Shown in pieces: positions 16,827-24,735 of a stretch of DNA of 51,513 nucleotides. Numbering within the stretch: position 1 is the first letter of the stretch; each line of letters begins with the position of its first letter. Made by a program: the position numbers and the translations under genes. This stretch comes from a virus. The stretch spans positions 1 to 51,513 of the IMG/VR virus record IMGVR_UViG_3300037318_000051; one strand, given 5' to 3'. The notes under the pieces are model-generated. The model ran no database searches. It was not told the DNA's origin and saw only the letters and a program-made list of their open reading frames with translations.

Positions 16827-18532
16827 GCCGCCACCCCCTTGTCCAGATACGCACGCAGCCCGGCCCCCAGGTGCGGATGCCGCAGGCGCCGCAGCGCCAC
16901 CGCTTCGATCTGGCGCACCCGCTCCCGCGTAATCCCGAGTTGCTGCCCCACCTGCTCCAGCGTCCTGTACTCTCCATCGTCGAGTCCATAGCGCAGCATA
17001 ATAATGCGTATCTCCCGCTCATCGCCCAGTCCCTGGATCGCCTGGAGAAGCTCGTCACGCAGCATCGAAGCCTCTGCTGCCGCATCTGTGCGCGCCCCTG
17101 GATCGGGCAACAACGCCCCCAACGATGTCTCGCTCTCCTCGCGCACTGGCGCGTCAAGCGAATGGGGCTGTTTGCGCTGCGCCTCTATCGTTTGCCTGAC
17201 CTTCCCCTCTTTCCAGTCCAGCGCCACCGCCAGTTCGGCCACCGTCGGCTCACGATCCAACTCCTCACGCAACGCCTGCTGTGCCCGGCGCAGCGCGGTG
17301 ATATCTGCCTGCATATGCACGGGTAAACGGACCGTGCGGCTCTGGTCGCAGATCGCCCGCGTGATCCCCTGCCTGATCCACCAGGTGGCATAGGTCGAAA
17401 ACTTGCGGCCCCTGGTATAGTCAAACTTCGCAACTGCACGCAGCAGGCCGATATGCCCTTCCTGGATCAGGTCGAGAAACTCCAGCCCGCGCCCGGTGTA
17501 TTTTTTGGCAATATTGACCACCAGGCGCAAATTCGCGCAAATGAGGTGCTCCCTCGCCGCCTCGTCACCCTGCTCAATGCGCTGCGCCAGCGCAACCTCC
17601 TGCTCAGCCGTCAGCAGCGGCACCTGGCCCGCCTGCCGCATCCACGCATACAGCGGGTCGCGCAGACACGCATCGTCTGCCGCTGTCCAGTCTGGCTCAG
17701 CCAGGGCGCTGGCATCGTCGGTCAGGTCGGCGTCTGGCGGATCGCCATCGTTCTCAGACAGAGAACGGGTTGTGTCCGGTTCGGGCTCCGGGGGCGTGGA
17801 CTCGGCCCCTGGCTCATCGGCCTGTGGGTCTCTGTCCGGATCAGGTGGGCGCTGGGGGCAGCTTCGCTCGTGGGTGGTCAGGCCATACACATGAAACTCC
17901 TCGCCGCAATGACGGCACTTCCCACGTATCTCAACGGGGCGCGGCTGCTGGCGGGTATAGGGAAAGCCGACCTGTCTGCCGCTCGCGCCGTGGACCCGTG
18001 TGCGATGGTTGGCCATCGAGCGCCCTGGCAGCAATGGCCGCTGGCACTCTGGACAGGGGACGCGCCCGTGCTCATCCGGCTCGGGGGCTGCTTGCGGCTC
18101 GTCGGTGACATGCGGCGCGTTGCAGGTCCGCTCGTGTTTGCGCAGCCCCTGCACGGTCTTGAACCCCTGCTTGCTACACTTGCTACAGGTCAGAGGTTCC
18201 CCCGGCTGGTGCCCGTTGCGGCTGGCCGGTGCCACGCGGGTCGCCTGCTCCAGTTCGGCGCGCAGCCGCTCTATCTCGCGGTGCGCTGCGGCAATCTGGG
18301 CGGCCTCGCTCGTGGGCCACTCGTCGAGCAGGCAATAACGTTCCACTCGGCCATCGCTCAAGCGCTCTCGATACACCAGACTGACCGAGAAATATCGATA
18401 ATACTGGCTGTGCGCCAGTTCGGTGGCGGCGGCGATCAGTTCGGGCGGGAGGTTCATATCGTACATCTTTTCTGGTATAATAGTGCGTGTCATCACGTCG
18501 GGTAATGGTTGGGTTTTTTCCGGGCCTTCCAT
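16823..18532 (-). CDS. Sigma-70 factor with N-terminal zinc-finger block (long form)
   Basis: The 569-aa product couples a sigma-70 core (about 293-569; [60 protein letters not shown]) to a 290-residue extension. The extension has three zinc-finger-like motifs: C116/C119/H133/C137, C160/C163/H176/H181 and C206/C209/H221/C225, then an acidic Pro/Glu/Asp linker. Such fingers on a sigma factor are unusual. They may tether it to DNA or a partner. AGGAG seven bases upstream supports the start. It forms a tandem pair with the short sigma. Confidence 0.9.
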   Translation of the reverse strand: MEGPEKTQPLPDVMTRTIIPEKMYDMNLPPELIAAATELAHSQYYRYFSVSLVYRERLSDGRVERYCLLDEWPTSEAAQIAAAHREIERLRAELEQATRVAPASRNGHQPGEPLTCSKCSKQGFKTVQGLRKHERTCNAPHVTDEPQAAPEPDEHGRVPCPECQRPLLPGRSMANHRTRVHGASGRQVGFPYTRQQPRPVEIRGKCRHCGEEFHVYGLTTHERSCPQRPPDPDRDPQADEPGAESTPPEPEPDTTRSLSENDGDPPDADLTDDASALAEPDWTAADDACLRDPLYAWMRQAGQVPLLTAEQEVALAQRIEQGDEAAREHLICANLRLVVNIAKKYTGRGLEFLDLIQEGHIGLLRAVAKFDYTRGRKFSTYATWWIRQGITRAICDQSRTVRLPVHMQADITALRRAQQALREELDREPTVAELAVALDWKEGKVRQTIEAQRKQPHSLDAPVREESETSLGALLPDPGARTDAAAEASMLRDELLQAIQGLGDEREIRIIMLRYGLDDGEYRTLEQVGQQLGITRERVRQIEAVALRRLRHPHLGAGLRAYLDKGVAA

Positions 18533-18547
18533 TACCCTGCTCCTTTC

Positions 18548-18772
18548 TTACTCCTCGGTACTCACGGCCCATTCCTGGTGTGCGCGCTGGCTCTGCTGGC
18601 GCGCTCGTATCTCATCGTCCGGCAACCAGACGCACGTCAACTCGTAGCCAAACAGCGCAATCGAGCGTGTACGCCATATCGCTGCTGGCAAATCCTGCCA
18701 GGCCGGGCGCGAGCGTGCCAGCGGGCTGGTGACCTGTTGGGTGTGCTCTGTGTTGAGCGGGGGTGTTGTCAC
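18548..18772 (-). CDS. Hypothetical early protein
   Basis: Product of 74 aa, start MTTPPLNTEHTQQVTSPLAR, with a central SIALFGYELTCVWLPDDEIR. Its ATG overlaps the upstream stop (ATGA) and it ends 15 bases before the long sigma gene, whose ribosome site lies in between. No family recognised. Confidence 0.55.
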   Translation of the reverse strand: MTTPPLNTEHTQQVTSPLARSRPAWQDLPAAIWRTRSIALFGYELTCVWLPDDEIRARQQSQRAHQEWAVSTEE

Positions 18773-19122
18773 TCGGCTTTCCTTTCTCGATTGATAGAAA
18801 CGATGCGACCTTCTTCCAGCGCCTTGACACGAGCCTCCAGCGCGGCTATGCGCTGATCGGTTTCCGTTTCCTCTTCCACGTCCTCGGTTTCGTGGCGGTA
18901 GTCGATGCGCGTGATATCCTCAAAATCGACTTGTAGCCACTTCTCAATAGCAATCAGGTCGGCCTGCACCAGTTCGATGGCCCGCTCAACCGTGAGTGCA
19001 TCAAACGAATGGGCGTTCGCCTTCTTGAGTCGGCCCTGGATGCGCTCAAGGCGCATCAGCATATCTTCCTGCCCAGAGCGCGCCCCGCGCCGCAACCGAT
19101 AGCGCCGTTTTATCCTTGGCAT
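18769..19122 (-). CDS. Hypothetical coiled-coil protein
   Basis: Product of 117 aa starting MPRIKRRYRLRRGARSGQED, a basic N-terminus followed by long charged helices; the last 35 residues (TDQRIAALEARVKALEEGRI) form a clear coiled coil. I use the internal ATG because the upstream codons overlap the end of the previous gene. It may be a DNA-binding or structural early protein. Confidence 0.6.
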   Translation of the reverse strand: MPRIKRRYRLRRGARSGQEDMLMRLERIQGRLKKANAHSFDALTVERAIELVQADLIAIEKWLQVDFEDITRIDYRHETEDVEEETETDQRIAALEARVKALEEGRIVSINRERKAE

Positions 19123-19129
19123 ATCAATC

Positions 19130-19444
19130 TCACAGATAGTCACGGTGCAACCCGTTGATTGCTTTGCGAATACCCTGCTGGATACCAACCGGCACGAACG
19201 ACACGGTGAAGGCGATCACGGTCAGGTACTCGTACTCACGCCAGTGCAACTCCACCGGCACCAGGCGCGCCAGCACCATCATCGTGATGCCAACCGACAG
19301 CACGCTGATAAACACCGGCACAATCGTGAGGTTGTGCTTCTGGTACCAGGGCTGCGTATAGTGGACAACCAGCGACACGAGCACGAACCAGAAGAACTGA
19401 ACAATGAACACGGTTACGATGGTTGGCATATTTGCTGCTTCCAT
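19130..19444 (-). CDS. Small membrane protein (3 TM), first gene of the leftward arm
   Basis: The 104-aa product has hydrophobic segments near residues 7-28, 39-62 and 72-92. GAGGTGTT precedes the ATG; a second ATG five codons later is an alternative. Small early membrane proteins in temperate phages often act in exclusion or host-envelope effects, but nothing here shows this. As the first gene of the leftward run it would be expressed earliest. Confidence 0.65.
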   Translation of the reverse strand: MEAANMPTIVTVFIVQFFWFVLVSLVVHYTQPWYQKHNLTIVPVFISVLSVGITMMVLARLVPVELHWREYEYLTVIAFTVSFVPVGIQQGIRKAINGLHRDYL

Positions 19445-19603
19445 AACACCTCAACACCTCTTGCACATAGAAACCTTATCAGTACGTTTACAAACCGTAG
19501 TCCTGTGCTACGATCATACCTAGGAGCCACGCACGATGATGACACTTCCGTGACTCCGATTTTCAACCTGAACAATTAGCCGCGCCTTGCTGCGCTGTCG
19601 GGT
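19445..19603. promoter_or_regulatory. Spacer between leftward operon and integrase control region
   Basis: This divergent gap must contain the promoter of the leftward operon. On the minus strand weak candidates are TATGAT (about 19519-19514) and TTGTAA followed 17 bases later by CTATGT. No consensus pair is visible. I see no gene on either strand. Confidence 0.35.
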
Positions 19604-19625
19604 GCCTGTCAGGCTGTTGACAGGC
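19604..19625. promoter_or_regulatory. Inverted repeat over the integrase -35 box
   Basis: Perfect arms GCCTGTCA and TGACAGGC are separated by six bases; the right arm overlaps the TTGACA -35 box. This is the usual position of a repressor operator. Confidence 0.5.
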
Positions 19626-19644
19626 GGCTTATGCACGCTATACT
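19617..19644 (+). promoter_or_regulatory. Integrase promoter, sigma-70 type
   Basis: TTGACA, a 16-base spacer and TATACT. A second possible -10 (TGTGCTATCAT) lies nearer the gene at about 19700-19710. Confidence 0.6.
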
Positions 19645-19654
19645 CGCTGCATAC

Positions 19655-19686
19655 GTGCCCGGTTCTGCACGCTGCAGATCGGGCAC
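19655..19686 (+). promoter_or_regulatory. Leader hairpin before integrase
   Basis: Outer arms GTGCCCG/CGGGCAC and inner arms CTGCA/TGCAG around CGC form a 32-base hairpin in the integrase leader. It could retard translation or be part of a recombination site; there is no T-run. Confidence 0.45.
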
Positions 19687-19729
19687 CCCTGCTCTGTGGT
19701 GTGCTATCATTGCAGCAGGAGTGATACGT

Positions 19730-20620
19730 ATGCAGAGCAATGTTGTTGCGTTGCCCGTCGAGCCGGATATATCCGGCTTGATCCAACAATGGAGGCGCGT
19801 GCTGCGTGCTGAGGGCCGCCGCCCGCTGGGGATTGCCCGCTATGTGGACCACATCAAACAGTTTGTGCGAGAGGCCAGGGTTGATCGGCTTGCGCACATC
19901 ACCCGCCGCGTGGTACAGTCGTATATCATTGACCTGGCAGAGCGATGTGGCGCGGGGACCGTGCGCAATGCACTATCAGCGTTGCGGGGGTGGTGCGCCT
20001 GGCTCGTTGACGAAGGCTATCTCGATAGCGACCCAACGCGAGGGATACGCAGCCCGAAGGTTGCGCTCCCGCCACCGGCGGCACTGAGTACCAGCGAAAC
20101 GAGCGAACTCCTGGCAGCGATTGCCCAGCCGCCACAGAGCCACAAGGCCACCTGGCAGCGCAACCGCCGCGCCGTGTTCTTGATGCTCTATTGCGGGCTG
20201 CGTATCTCGGAGGTTGCCGCGTTGCGCTGGCGTGATGTGGACATTGAGCGTGGTGTGTTGCTGGTGCGTGACGGCAAGGGCGGCAAGAGTCGGAGTGTTC
20301 CGATCCACCCCGCTCTGGAGCGTGAGCTATCGAGGGCCACCCATACCGAGCCGCATCACGCGGTGGTTGACCAGGGCGATGGAACGCCGCTCACAGTCAA
20401 GAGCGCTGCGCACATCTTTGACCGCTGGCTGCGTGGTCGTGGCATCCAGGTCCACGCGCACCAGTTGCGCCATACCTTTGCAACGCGACTGCTAGACAAG
20501 GGGGAGAGTATACGCACCATACAACTGCTGCTCGGTCACGAGAGTATCGAGACCACGCAGCGCTATCTGGCTGTGAGTGTAGAGGGGATGCGCCAGGCCG
20601 TTAACCGGCTGGAATACTAG
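19730..20620 (+). CDS. int: Tyrosine recombinase / integrase (XerC/D-like)
   Basis: The 296-aa product has a SAM-like N-terminal core-binding domain and a complete catalytic domain: R158 (GLRISEVAALRW), K183/K186 (GKGGKSRSVPIH), H244 and R247 (HQLRHTFATRL), H270 (LLGHESIETTQRY) and the nucleophile Y279. It is XerC/XerD-sized. It would integrate and excise the phage genome, or resolve dimers if the prophage is a plasmid. AGGAG before the ATG (GCAGGAGTGATACGTATG) fixes the start; codons upstream in the same frame are leader sequence. Confidence 0.93.
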   Translation: MQSNVVALPVEPDISGLIQQWRRVLRAEGRRPLGIARYVDHIKQFVREARVDRLAHITRRVVQSYIIDLAERCGAGTVRNALSALRGWCAWLVDEGYLDSDPTRGIRSPKVALPPPAALSTSETSELLAAIAQPPQSHKATWQRNRRAVFLMLYCGLRISEVAALRWRDVDIERGVLLVRDGKGGKSRSVPIHPALERELSRATHTEPHHAVVDQGDGTPLTVKSAAHIFDRWLRGRGIQVHAHQLRHTFATRLLDKGESIRTIQLLLGHESIETTQRYLAVSVEGMRQAVNRLEY

Positions 20621-20758
20621 CGTGCGTGAGAGATGCGAAATAATCCCCCCATCTCCACCAGTCTGTATCAGACAGACACGCGCCTATCATTTGTAAAGGT
20701 GCAAAGCCCCAAAAGGGGTATAAACAACCCAGGTGAGTAGCCCGTGTCCGGCAAGACT
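20621..20758. other. Convergent int-repressor spacer, possible attP region
   Basis: The gap between the 3' ends of integrase and repressor holds a CCCCAAAAGGGG hairpin (20707-20718) and a larger inverted repeat: ACCCAGG and GAGTAGC (20727-20741) pair with GCTACTC and CCTGGGT (20766-20779), the right arm running into the repressor's last codons. Lying beside int, it is a candidate attachment site. It could instead be a bidirectional terminator, although no long T-run follows. Confidence 0.4.
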
Positions 20759-21028
20759 TCAGGCTGCTACTCCCTGGGTCATTAATTCTTTCAATTCTAT
20801 CACATCTGTGCTATCGTCATCATCATCCAGACGTACCAGCACATCACCGGGATCGCACTGCAATGCCGCACAAACCCGCGCCAACGTATCACGATCAATC
20901 CGCTGCATCCTGCCATGCCAGAGGTCTGCAGCAGTGTCATACGCAACCCCTACACGGTCCTTCAGTTCGGTTATGTTCTGGACACCGCGCAATTGCGCTA
21001 CTTCTTTTACCCGTAATTCGATTCTCAT
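20759..21028 (-). CDS. Cro/CI-family HTH repressor (Xre type)
   Basis: The 89-aa product reads MRIELRVKEVAQLRGVQNIT, ELKDRVGVAYDTAADLWHGR and DTLARVCAALQCDPGDVLVR, a single-domain Xre helix-turn-helix with an acidic tail. GGAGGAGACAAATG fixes the start; in-frame codons upstream are leader. It is the likely regulator of lysogeny, expressed from a near-consensus promoter whose -35 region carries ACATATGT, the core of the palindrome at the rightward promoter. Confidence 0.85.
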   Translation of the reverse strand: MRIELRVKEVAQLRGVQNITELKDRVGVAYDTAADLWHGRMQRIDRDTLARVCAALQCDPGDVLVRLDDDDDSTDVIELKELMTQGVAA

Positions 21029-21056
21029 TTGTCTCCTCCCTGCTGCTATGATGACT

Positions 21057-21085
21057 ACTATAGCAGCAACCTGGCACGTTGTCAA
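21057..21085 (-). promoter_or_regulatory. Repressor promoter
   Basis: On the minus strand: TTGACA (21085-21080), 17-base spacer, TATAGT (21062-21057). The leader is about 22 bases to the repressor ATG. Confidence 0.75.
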
Positions 21086-21096
21086 TACATATGTCT
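21086..21096. promoter_or_regulatory. Operator-like ACATATGT site
   Basis: Palindromic ACATATGT abuts the repressor -35 box. The flank, read on the minus strand (ACATATGTATTGACAA), matches the context of the rightward promoter (ACATAGGTATTGACAA) at 15 of 16 positions. Confidence 0.5.
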
Positions 21097-21116
21097 ATAG
21101 CTAGAAAGGACGACGC

Positions 21117-21836
21117 ATGGCGCAGAAGCAACCCAAAAAAGGCAGCGCACTGGAGTGGGCTATTGTGGCGGCAGTAGTCGTTATCATCGGCTGCATCGGC
21201 TGTGGTATTATCGCAATGTTGTTCGGAGAGACTACCGAACAGACCGCACAGGCACCCACCAGCGCGCCCGCCCCAACCGCCACACCCCGCCCAGCCAGCG
21301 CCACGCCGGAACCAGAGCTACCAGCAGCAGACGATGCGACGCCAGAAGCCGCGCCCGAACCGACACAACCACCCGAACCAACGCCAGAGCCACCAACAGC
21401 GACGCCAGAGCCAACACAACCCGGTATCGGACAGGATGTGATAGTCGATGATGAGGTGCGCTGGCAAGTGGTGACCTTTGATGAGATGGGAAACACGCTC
21501 GCATCGGAGAACATTCTAGGGTCTGACATTGCAACCAGTGGGCGATACGTGCGCGTCACCGCAGAAACAGAAAACTTGACCAATGAAGCCCATTTTATTG
21601 ATGCGGCGATTATCATTGATGACCAGGGGCGCGAGTTTGAGCACATAGGTGCAATGGCGGCTATCTCGCAAATTCCAGAAAACGAGCATTGCGCATTCAG
21701 GGAAGCTAATCCAAGTGTTCCACTAAGATGTACCTGGTTTTACGAGGTGCCTGCACAGGCAACCGGGTTAACATTGGCGGTAAAAAACTATGCCGCCTTT
21801 CTTGGGGGCGGACAGGCTTTTATCGCCTTGCAATAA
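21117..21836 (+). CDS. Membrane-anchored DUF4352-like protein
   Basis: The 239-aa product has a membrane helix at residues 13-36 (LEWAIVAAVVVIIGCIGCGI), a 60-residue Thr/Pro/Glu linker (PTATPRPASATPEPE) and a C-terminal domain of about 130 residues (VRWQVVTFDEMGN, RYVRVTAETENLTNEAHFID, LRCTWFYEVP) matching DUF4352/immunoglobulin-like extracellular domains. It would sit outside the cell membrane. Divergent from the repressor and closed by its own terminator, it fits a prophage-expressed gene altering the host surface, perhaps exclusion; this is inference. Confidence 0.78.
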   Translation: MAQKQPKKGSALEWAIVAAVVVIIGCIGCGIIAMLFGETTEQTAQAPTSAPAPTATPRPASATPEPELPAADDATPEAAPEPTQPPEPTPEPPTATPEPTQPGIGQDVIVDDEVRWQVVTFDEMGNTLASENILGSDIATSGRYVRVTAETENLTNEAHFIDAAIIIDDQGREFEHIGAMAAISQIPENEHCAFREANPSVPLRCTWFYEVPAQATGLTLAVKNYAAFLGGGQAFIALQ

Positions 21837-21856
21837 CCAGAATACCACCCCGCCCG

Positions 21857-21884
21857 GCCCCGCTTCAGAAGCGGGGCATTTTCA
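21857..21884 (+). terminator. Intrinsic terminator after DUF4352-like gene
   Basis: GCCCCGCTTC pairs with GAAGCGGGGC across a one-base centre and is followed by ATTTTC. Confidence 0.85.
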
Positions 21885-21893
21885 TGTCCACAC

Positions 21894-21904
21894 TCACTAC
21901 ATAT
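21894..21904. promoter_or_regulatory. Operator half-site
   Basis: TCACTACATAT is an exact copy of 11 bases of the 20-bp palindrome and lies just upstream of the same promoter's -35 box. Confidence 0.5.
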
Positions 21905-21915
21905 ACACATAGGTA

Positions 21916-21944
21916 TTGACAAGGCGCTGCCAATCTGCTATACT
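21916..21944 (+). promoter_or_regulatory. Rightward promoter before SWIM gene
   Basis: TTGACA, a 17-base spacer and TATACT: close to consensus and the best promoter in the window. Confidence 0.85.
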
Positions 21945-21950
21945 ACGTGT

Positions 21951-21970
21951 ATCACTACATATGTAGTGAT
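21951..21970. promoter_or_regulatory. Perfect 20-bp palindromic operator
   Basis: ATCACTACATATGTAGTGAT is exactly self-complementary and covers the expected transcription start of the rightward promoter, so a bound dimer would block initiation. Confidence 0.8.
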
Positions 21971-21978
21971 CAACGAAC

Positions 21979-22016
21979 AAAAAAGCCCCGCCCGGCGCGA
22001 CAACACCAGACGGGGC
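21979..22016 (-). terminator. Leftward intrinsic terminator / leader hairpin
   Basis: CGGGGC and GCCCCG arms (22016-22011 and 21990-21985) with a run of six T on the minus strand. It would stop leftward readthrough into the operator region. In the rightward message it is a leader hairpin. Confidence 0.6.
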
Positions 22017-22040
22017 AGCTACCATCACGGAGTCAACGAA

Positions 22041-22604
22041 ATGGCGATACAGACTATTATACCACCAGCGGAGTTAAACGGACTATGGAACAAAGACCGC
22101 CACGCGGCAGCCTGGTATCTCTTTGACCTGTCGGCAGCGCAGCGCGACGACCTGGCCTATGCCTACTGGCGCTGGATCAACCGGCCCGACGTGTCGCTGG
22201 CGCGCGTGGTGGATAGCTTTGAGGCGCTGCTGTGGCTCACCGAACCACACAACCCGGACTACCAGCCGCGCCCTGCGTTCCGCTACGCACCCGACTGGGA
22301 AACGATTGAGGACGCGTATCGCTACGCAGCCCGGCACGACATGCCACCGCGCTGGCGCAACGCCCTCGACAAGGCCCGCGAGAACCTGCTGACTGGCGCG
22401 GGCGCTATGGTGGAATGCGCGGCTGATGGCAGTTTGATACTGGCATACATCCCCAGCGCAACCAGCGGGGACGTGTACACGGTCAACGGGGCCTGCGAAT
22501 GCCAGGCATACCAGAATGAGCAGCCCTGCTGGCACCGGGCCGCGAAACGACTACTGGCTATCTGTTGGGAATTGGACCGACCCGCCCGCCGGGTTGCGGC
22601 ATAA
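22041..22604 (+). CDS. SWIM zinc-finger protein
   Basis: The 187-aa product has a helical, Trp-rich N-terminal part (LNGLWNKDRHAAAWYLFDL) and a C-terminal SWIM-type finger, CECQAYQNEQPCWHRAAKRL (CxC then CxH), which usually binds DNA or proteins. GGAG eight bases before the ATG supports this start; codons upstream overlap the leader hairpin. It is the first gene behind the palindromic operator, so it is probably the first product made on induction. Confidence 0.75.
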   Translation: MAIQTIIPPAELNGLWNKDRHAAAWYLFDLSAAQRDDLAYAYWRWINRPDVSLARVVDSFEALLWLTEPHNPDYQPRPAFRYAPDWETIEDAYRYAARHDMPPRWRNALDKARENLLTGAGAMVECAADGSLILAYIPSATSGDVYTVNGACECQAYQNEQPCWHRAAKRLLAICWELDRPARRVAA

Positions 22605-22661
22605 TCGACAGCAGCAGCAGCGCCGGGCACACCGCCCGGCCTGCACCACAGGAGAGAGGCG

Positions 22662-22970
22662 ATGCAAGACGAACACCACCCCCGGCCATACCGGGCAATG
22701 CAGCACAGCCACCCGACACGATACGCCCTCTGGACAGATGCGCCAGACGGCATCCTGCACACGGCCTGCACGCCAGAGCGGCTGGCAGCCTGGTGCCGAG
22801 AGCAGGGCATTGCCGCTGATGAGATTACAAACTGGATCGGCCCTCGCTTTGATGAGGCGCTGCACCCATTCAGCCCGGCCACCTGTAGCAGCGACGAAGC
22901 AATCGACATCGTGCTCCGGCCCGCCACCCGCGCCTGGATACGCGAGCAAATCAGGATAGAATTCGACTAG
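22662..22970 (+). CDS. Hypothetical protein
   Basis: Product of 102 aa: MQDEHHPRPYRAMQHSHPTR, then YALWTDAPDGILHTACTPER and a helical C-terminus ending REQIRIEFD. GGAGAGAGGCG before the ATG is a good ribosome site. No family recognised; it is in the operator-controlled rightward run. Confidence 0.65.
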   Translation: MQDEHHPRPYRAMQHSHPTRYALWTDAPDGILHTACTPERLAAWCREQGIAADEITNWIGPRFDEALHPFSPATCSSDEAIDIVLRPATRAWIREQIRIEFD

Positions 22971-23084
22971 CGGCTCGTGGCCGCATAATACGCCGGGGCG
23001 CGGCTCCGCCTGTTGTATTCGGAATATCACAGGTCTGTGCAGTTTTCAGGGGCCGCGCCTGACATAATCACAGGAGCACACAAG

Positions 23085-23417
23085 ATGAGCGAACAGAACG
23101 GCAAACAGCCCGTGCAGATCAGCGTGCAGGGGGTCTGCAACGGCTACCCGGTGACGATCACCGTCAGCCTGCCGCTGGAGCAGGTGCAGCGCGCGGTGGG
23201 GCGCCTGCCGCGCTATGGCATCCAGCCCGCCGCCACCGACTGGCAGCGCACCCCCGAGGGCGAGCCGCTCTGCCCGAAGCACCAGGTGGTGATGCAGCGC
23301 CGCGAGAAGCAGGGCGATGTGTGGCACAGTCACAAGGTGCTCGACGAGCACGGCACCGAACTCTACTGTCGGGGCTATCCCCACGGCGACCCGGCAACCG
23401 ATGGATTTCTTGTATAA
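23085..23417 (+). CDS. Hypothetical small protein
   Basis: Product of 110 aa starting MSEQNGKQPVQISVQGVCNG. A short beta-rich N-terminal half (YPVTITVSLPLEQVQRAVGR) is followed by LCPKHQVVMQRREKQGDVWH and ELYCRGYPHG, which together could form a CxxH...C zinc site. AGGAG eight bases upstream sets the start. Function is unknown. Confidence 0.65.
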   Translation: MSEQNGKQPVQISVQGVCNGYPVTITVSLPLEQVQRAVGRLPRYGIQPAATDWQRTPEGEPLCPKHQVVMQRREKQGDVWHSHKVLDEHGTELYCRGYPHGDPATDGFLV

Positions 23418-23431
23418 AGGAGCACTACACG

Positions 23432-24526
23432 ATGACACCCGATCCCGCATTTATCAGAGACCTGGCCCTCGCCACCCTCAACGCCCAGGCCAGGCAGCAA
23501 CAGGAAGAGCAGCGGCAAAAGGACGAAGCCGAGCGGACACAGCAGCACCAGCAGGTACAGGCAATGGAAGGGGTGCTCCGCGAGGAGCTTGGCGACTTGC
23601 ACGACGACCTGGATATCATCTACCGCTGGAGCCAGTTCGCTTCTGGCATCCAGCACGAGGCCATTGCCTGGATCGTGATGATCGAGGGTCTGGACGTGTC
23701 GATCCGGTTGCGCGCCGGGCCGCGCAGTAGCGGTGGTCGTCCGCGCTCAGAGGAGCCGGAGTATCACTTTGTGATCGCCTGTTCGCAGGCAATGGCCCTG
23801 CGCGAACACGTTTTTGCCAATCCGGGCGAGCTGCGCGAGCGGCTGCTCCTTACGCTGGGTCACCTCTACGCCTGGATAGAGCAGCAGGCCGAACGCCAGG
23901 CCGAACAGGAGCGCAACCGCGCTGAAATGGAAGCAGCACGCCAGGCCGAGCAGGCCAGGCAGGAACAGGAACGCCAGCAGCTTTTGCAGGAACATCACGC
24001 CTGCACCGAAGTCATCCGCGCCGCTGTTCGCCAGCGCGGCGTCTGGACGTGGCCCGTAGGTGCCAGCCTCACCCTGTACCAACTGCGCTGGTACGTTGGA
24101 CACGATGAAGATGGACAACCCGCCTATGAGTATGCCTGGGCAGCAGATGAGGCGCAGCCTGATGCGGATGGCTACTACACCCTGCACTGCGCATCCCGCA
24201 GTGGCACCTGTCGGACATTCAAGATCGACCCGGCTATCCACCTCCCGATCTGGGAGCAGCACACCTACACCAGCAGCAGCGACCTGCCACGCTGGGCAAC
24301 GAACCCTGTACAGTATGTAGAGGTTGACGGCATTGGGCATATGTATAGCCCCGCTGCCGGGCAGCACATCTACTTCTGGGAGGCGGAGTCTACCGAGCGG
24401 GTGCAGGTGCGCGCCCCCGCACCAATCGGATGGGTCCGCGCCCTCCTGGGCGAGCATATCACCTATGATGTACCAGATGCGTGGATTATTCTTGCTGGCA
24501 CAGATGATGACGATTTGCCATTTTAA
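23432..24526 (+). CDS. Coiled-coil protein of unknown function
   Basis: The 364-aa product begins MTPDPAFIRDLALATLNAQA with a Gln/Glu/Arg-rich coiled coil (20-50), then a globular part, a second coiled coil (about 150-190, EQQAERQAEQERNRAEMEAA) and a C-terminal domain rich in Trp and Tyr. AAAGGAG before the ATG sets the start. I recognise no enzyme motif. The gene closes the early rightward run together with a very small gene. Confidence 0.65.
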   Translation: MTPDPAFIRDLALATLNAQARQQQEEQRQKDEAERTQQHQQVQAMEGVLREELGDLHDDLDIIYRWSQFASGIQHEAIAWIVMIEGLDVSIRLRAGPRSSGGRPRSEEPEYHFVIACSQAMALREHVFANPGELRERLLLTLGHLYAWIEQQAERQAEQERNRAEMEAARQAEQARQEQERQQLLQEHHACTEVIRAAVRQRGVWTWPVGASLTLYQLRWYVGHDEDGQPAYEYAWAADEAQPDADGYYTLHCASRSGTCRTFKIDPAIHLPIWEQHTYTSSSDLPRWATNPVQYVEVDGIGHMYSPAAGQHIYFWEAESTERVQVRAPAPIGWVRALLGEHITYDVPDAWIILAGTDDDDLPF

Positions 24527-24535
24527 GGAGCCCTT

Positions 24536-24715
24536 ATGGACTACATCCTCACCATGTTGACCCTGGCAGAGGCGGTGAACAATCTGCCATCCTCCGAAGA
24601 GGAGTTCCGCAAGTTGCCGCAGCAGCGGCAGGATGAGATACGCGGCGCGCTCCTGGCAGCATTGGAATATGTGGAAGCCGCAGCAGGTGCCCGGCAGATT
24701 GCGAGCGCGGCCTGA
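24536..24715 (+). CDS. Small hypothetical protein (59 aa)
   Basis: Reads MDYILTMLTLAEAVNNLPSS and continues EEEFRKLPQQRQDEIRGALL, a compact helical protein. AAGGAG five bases before the ATG, and the ATG ten bases past the previous stop, make it very likely real. Its stop codon lies at the start of a perfect palindrome. Confidence 0.6.
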   Translation: MDYILTMLTLAEAVNNLPSSEEEFRKLPQQRQDEIRGALLAALEYVEAAAGARQIASAA

Positions 24716-24735
24716 TGTCCAAAATTTTGGACATC
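24714..24735. promoter_or_regulatory. Perfect 22-bp palindrome
   Basis: GATGTCCAAAA is followed directly by its reverse complement TTTTGGACATC. It begins one base into the stop codon of the small gene and sits about 60 bases upstream of an extended -10 promoter, so it is a candidate binding site for a late regulator. It lacks a T-run. Confidence 0.65.

Noticed and set aside
18171-18187. Second replication origin
   Set aside because: Only two iteron cores, in coding sequence, with no AT-rich block.
19520-19897. 125-codon minus-strand frame in front of the leftward operon
   Set aside because: It is antisense to integrase and its promoter, without a ribosome site or recognisable domain.
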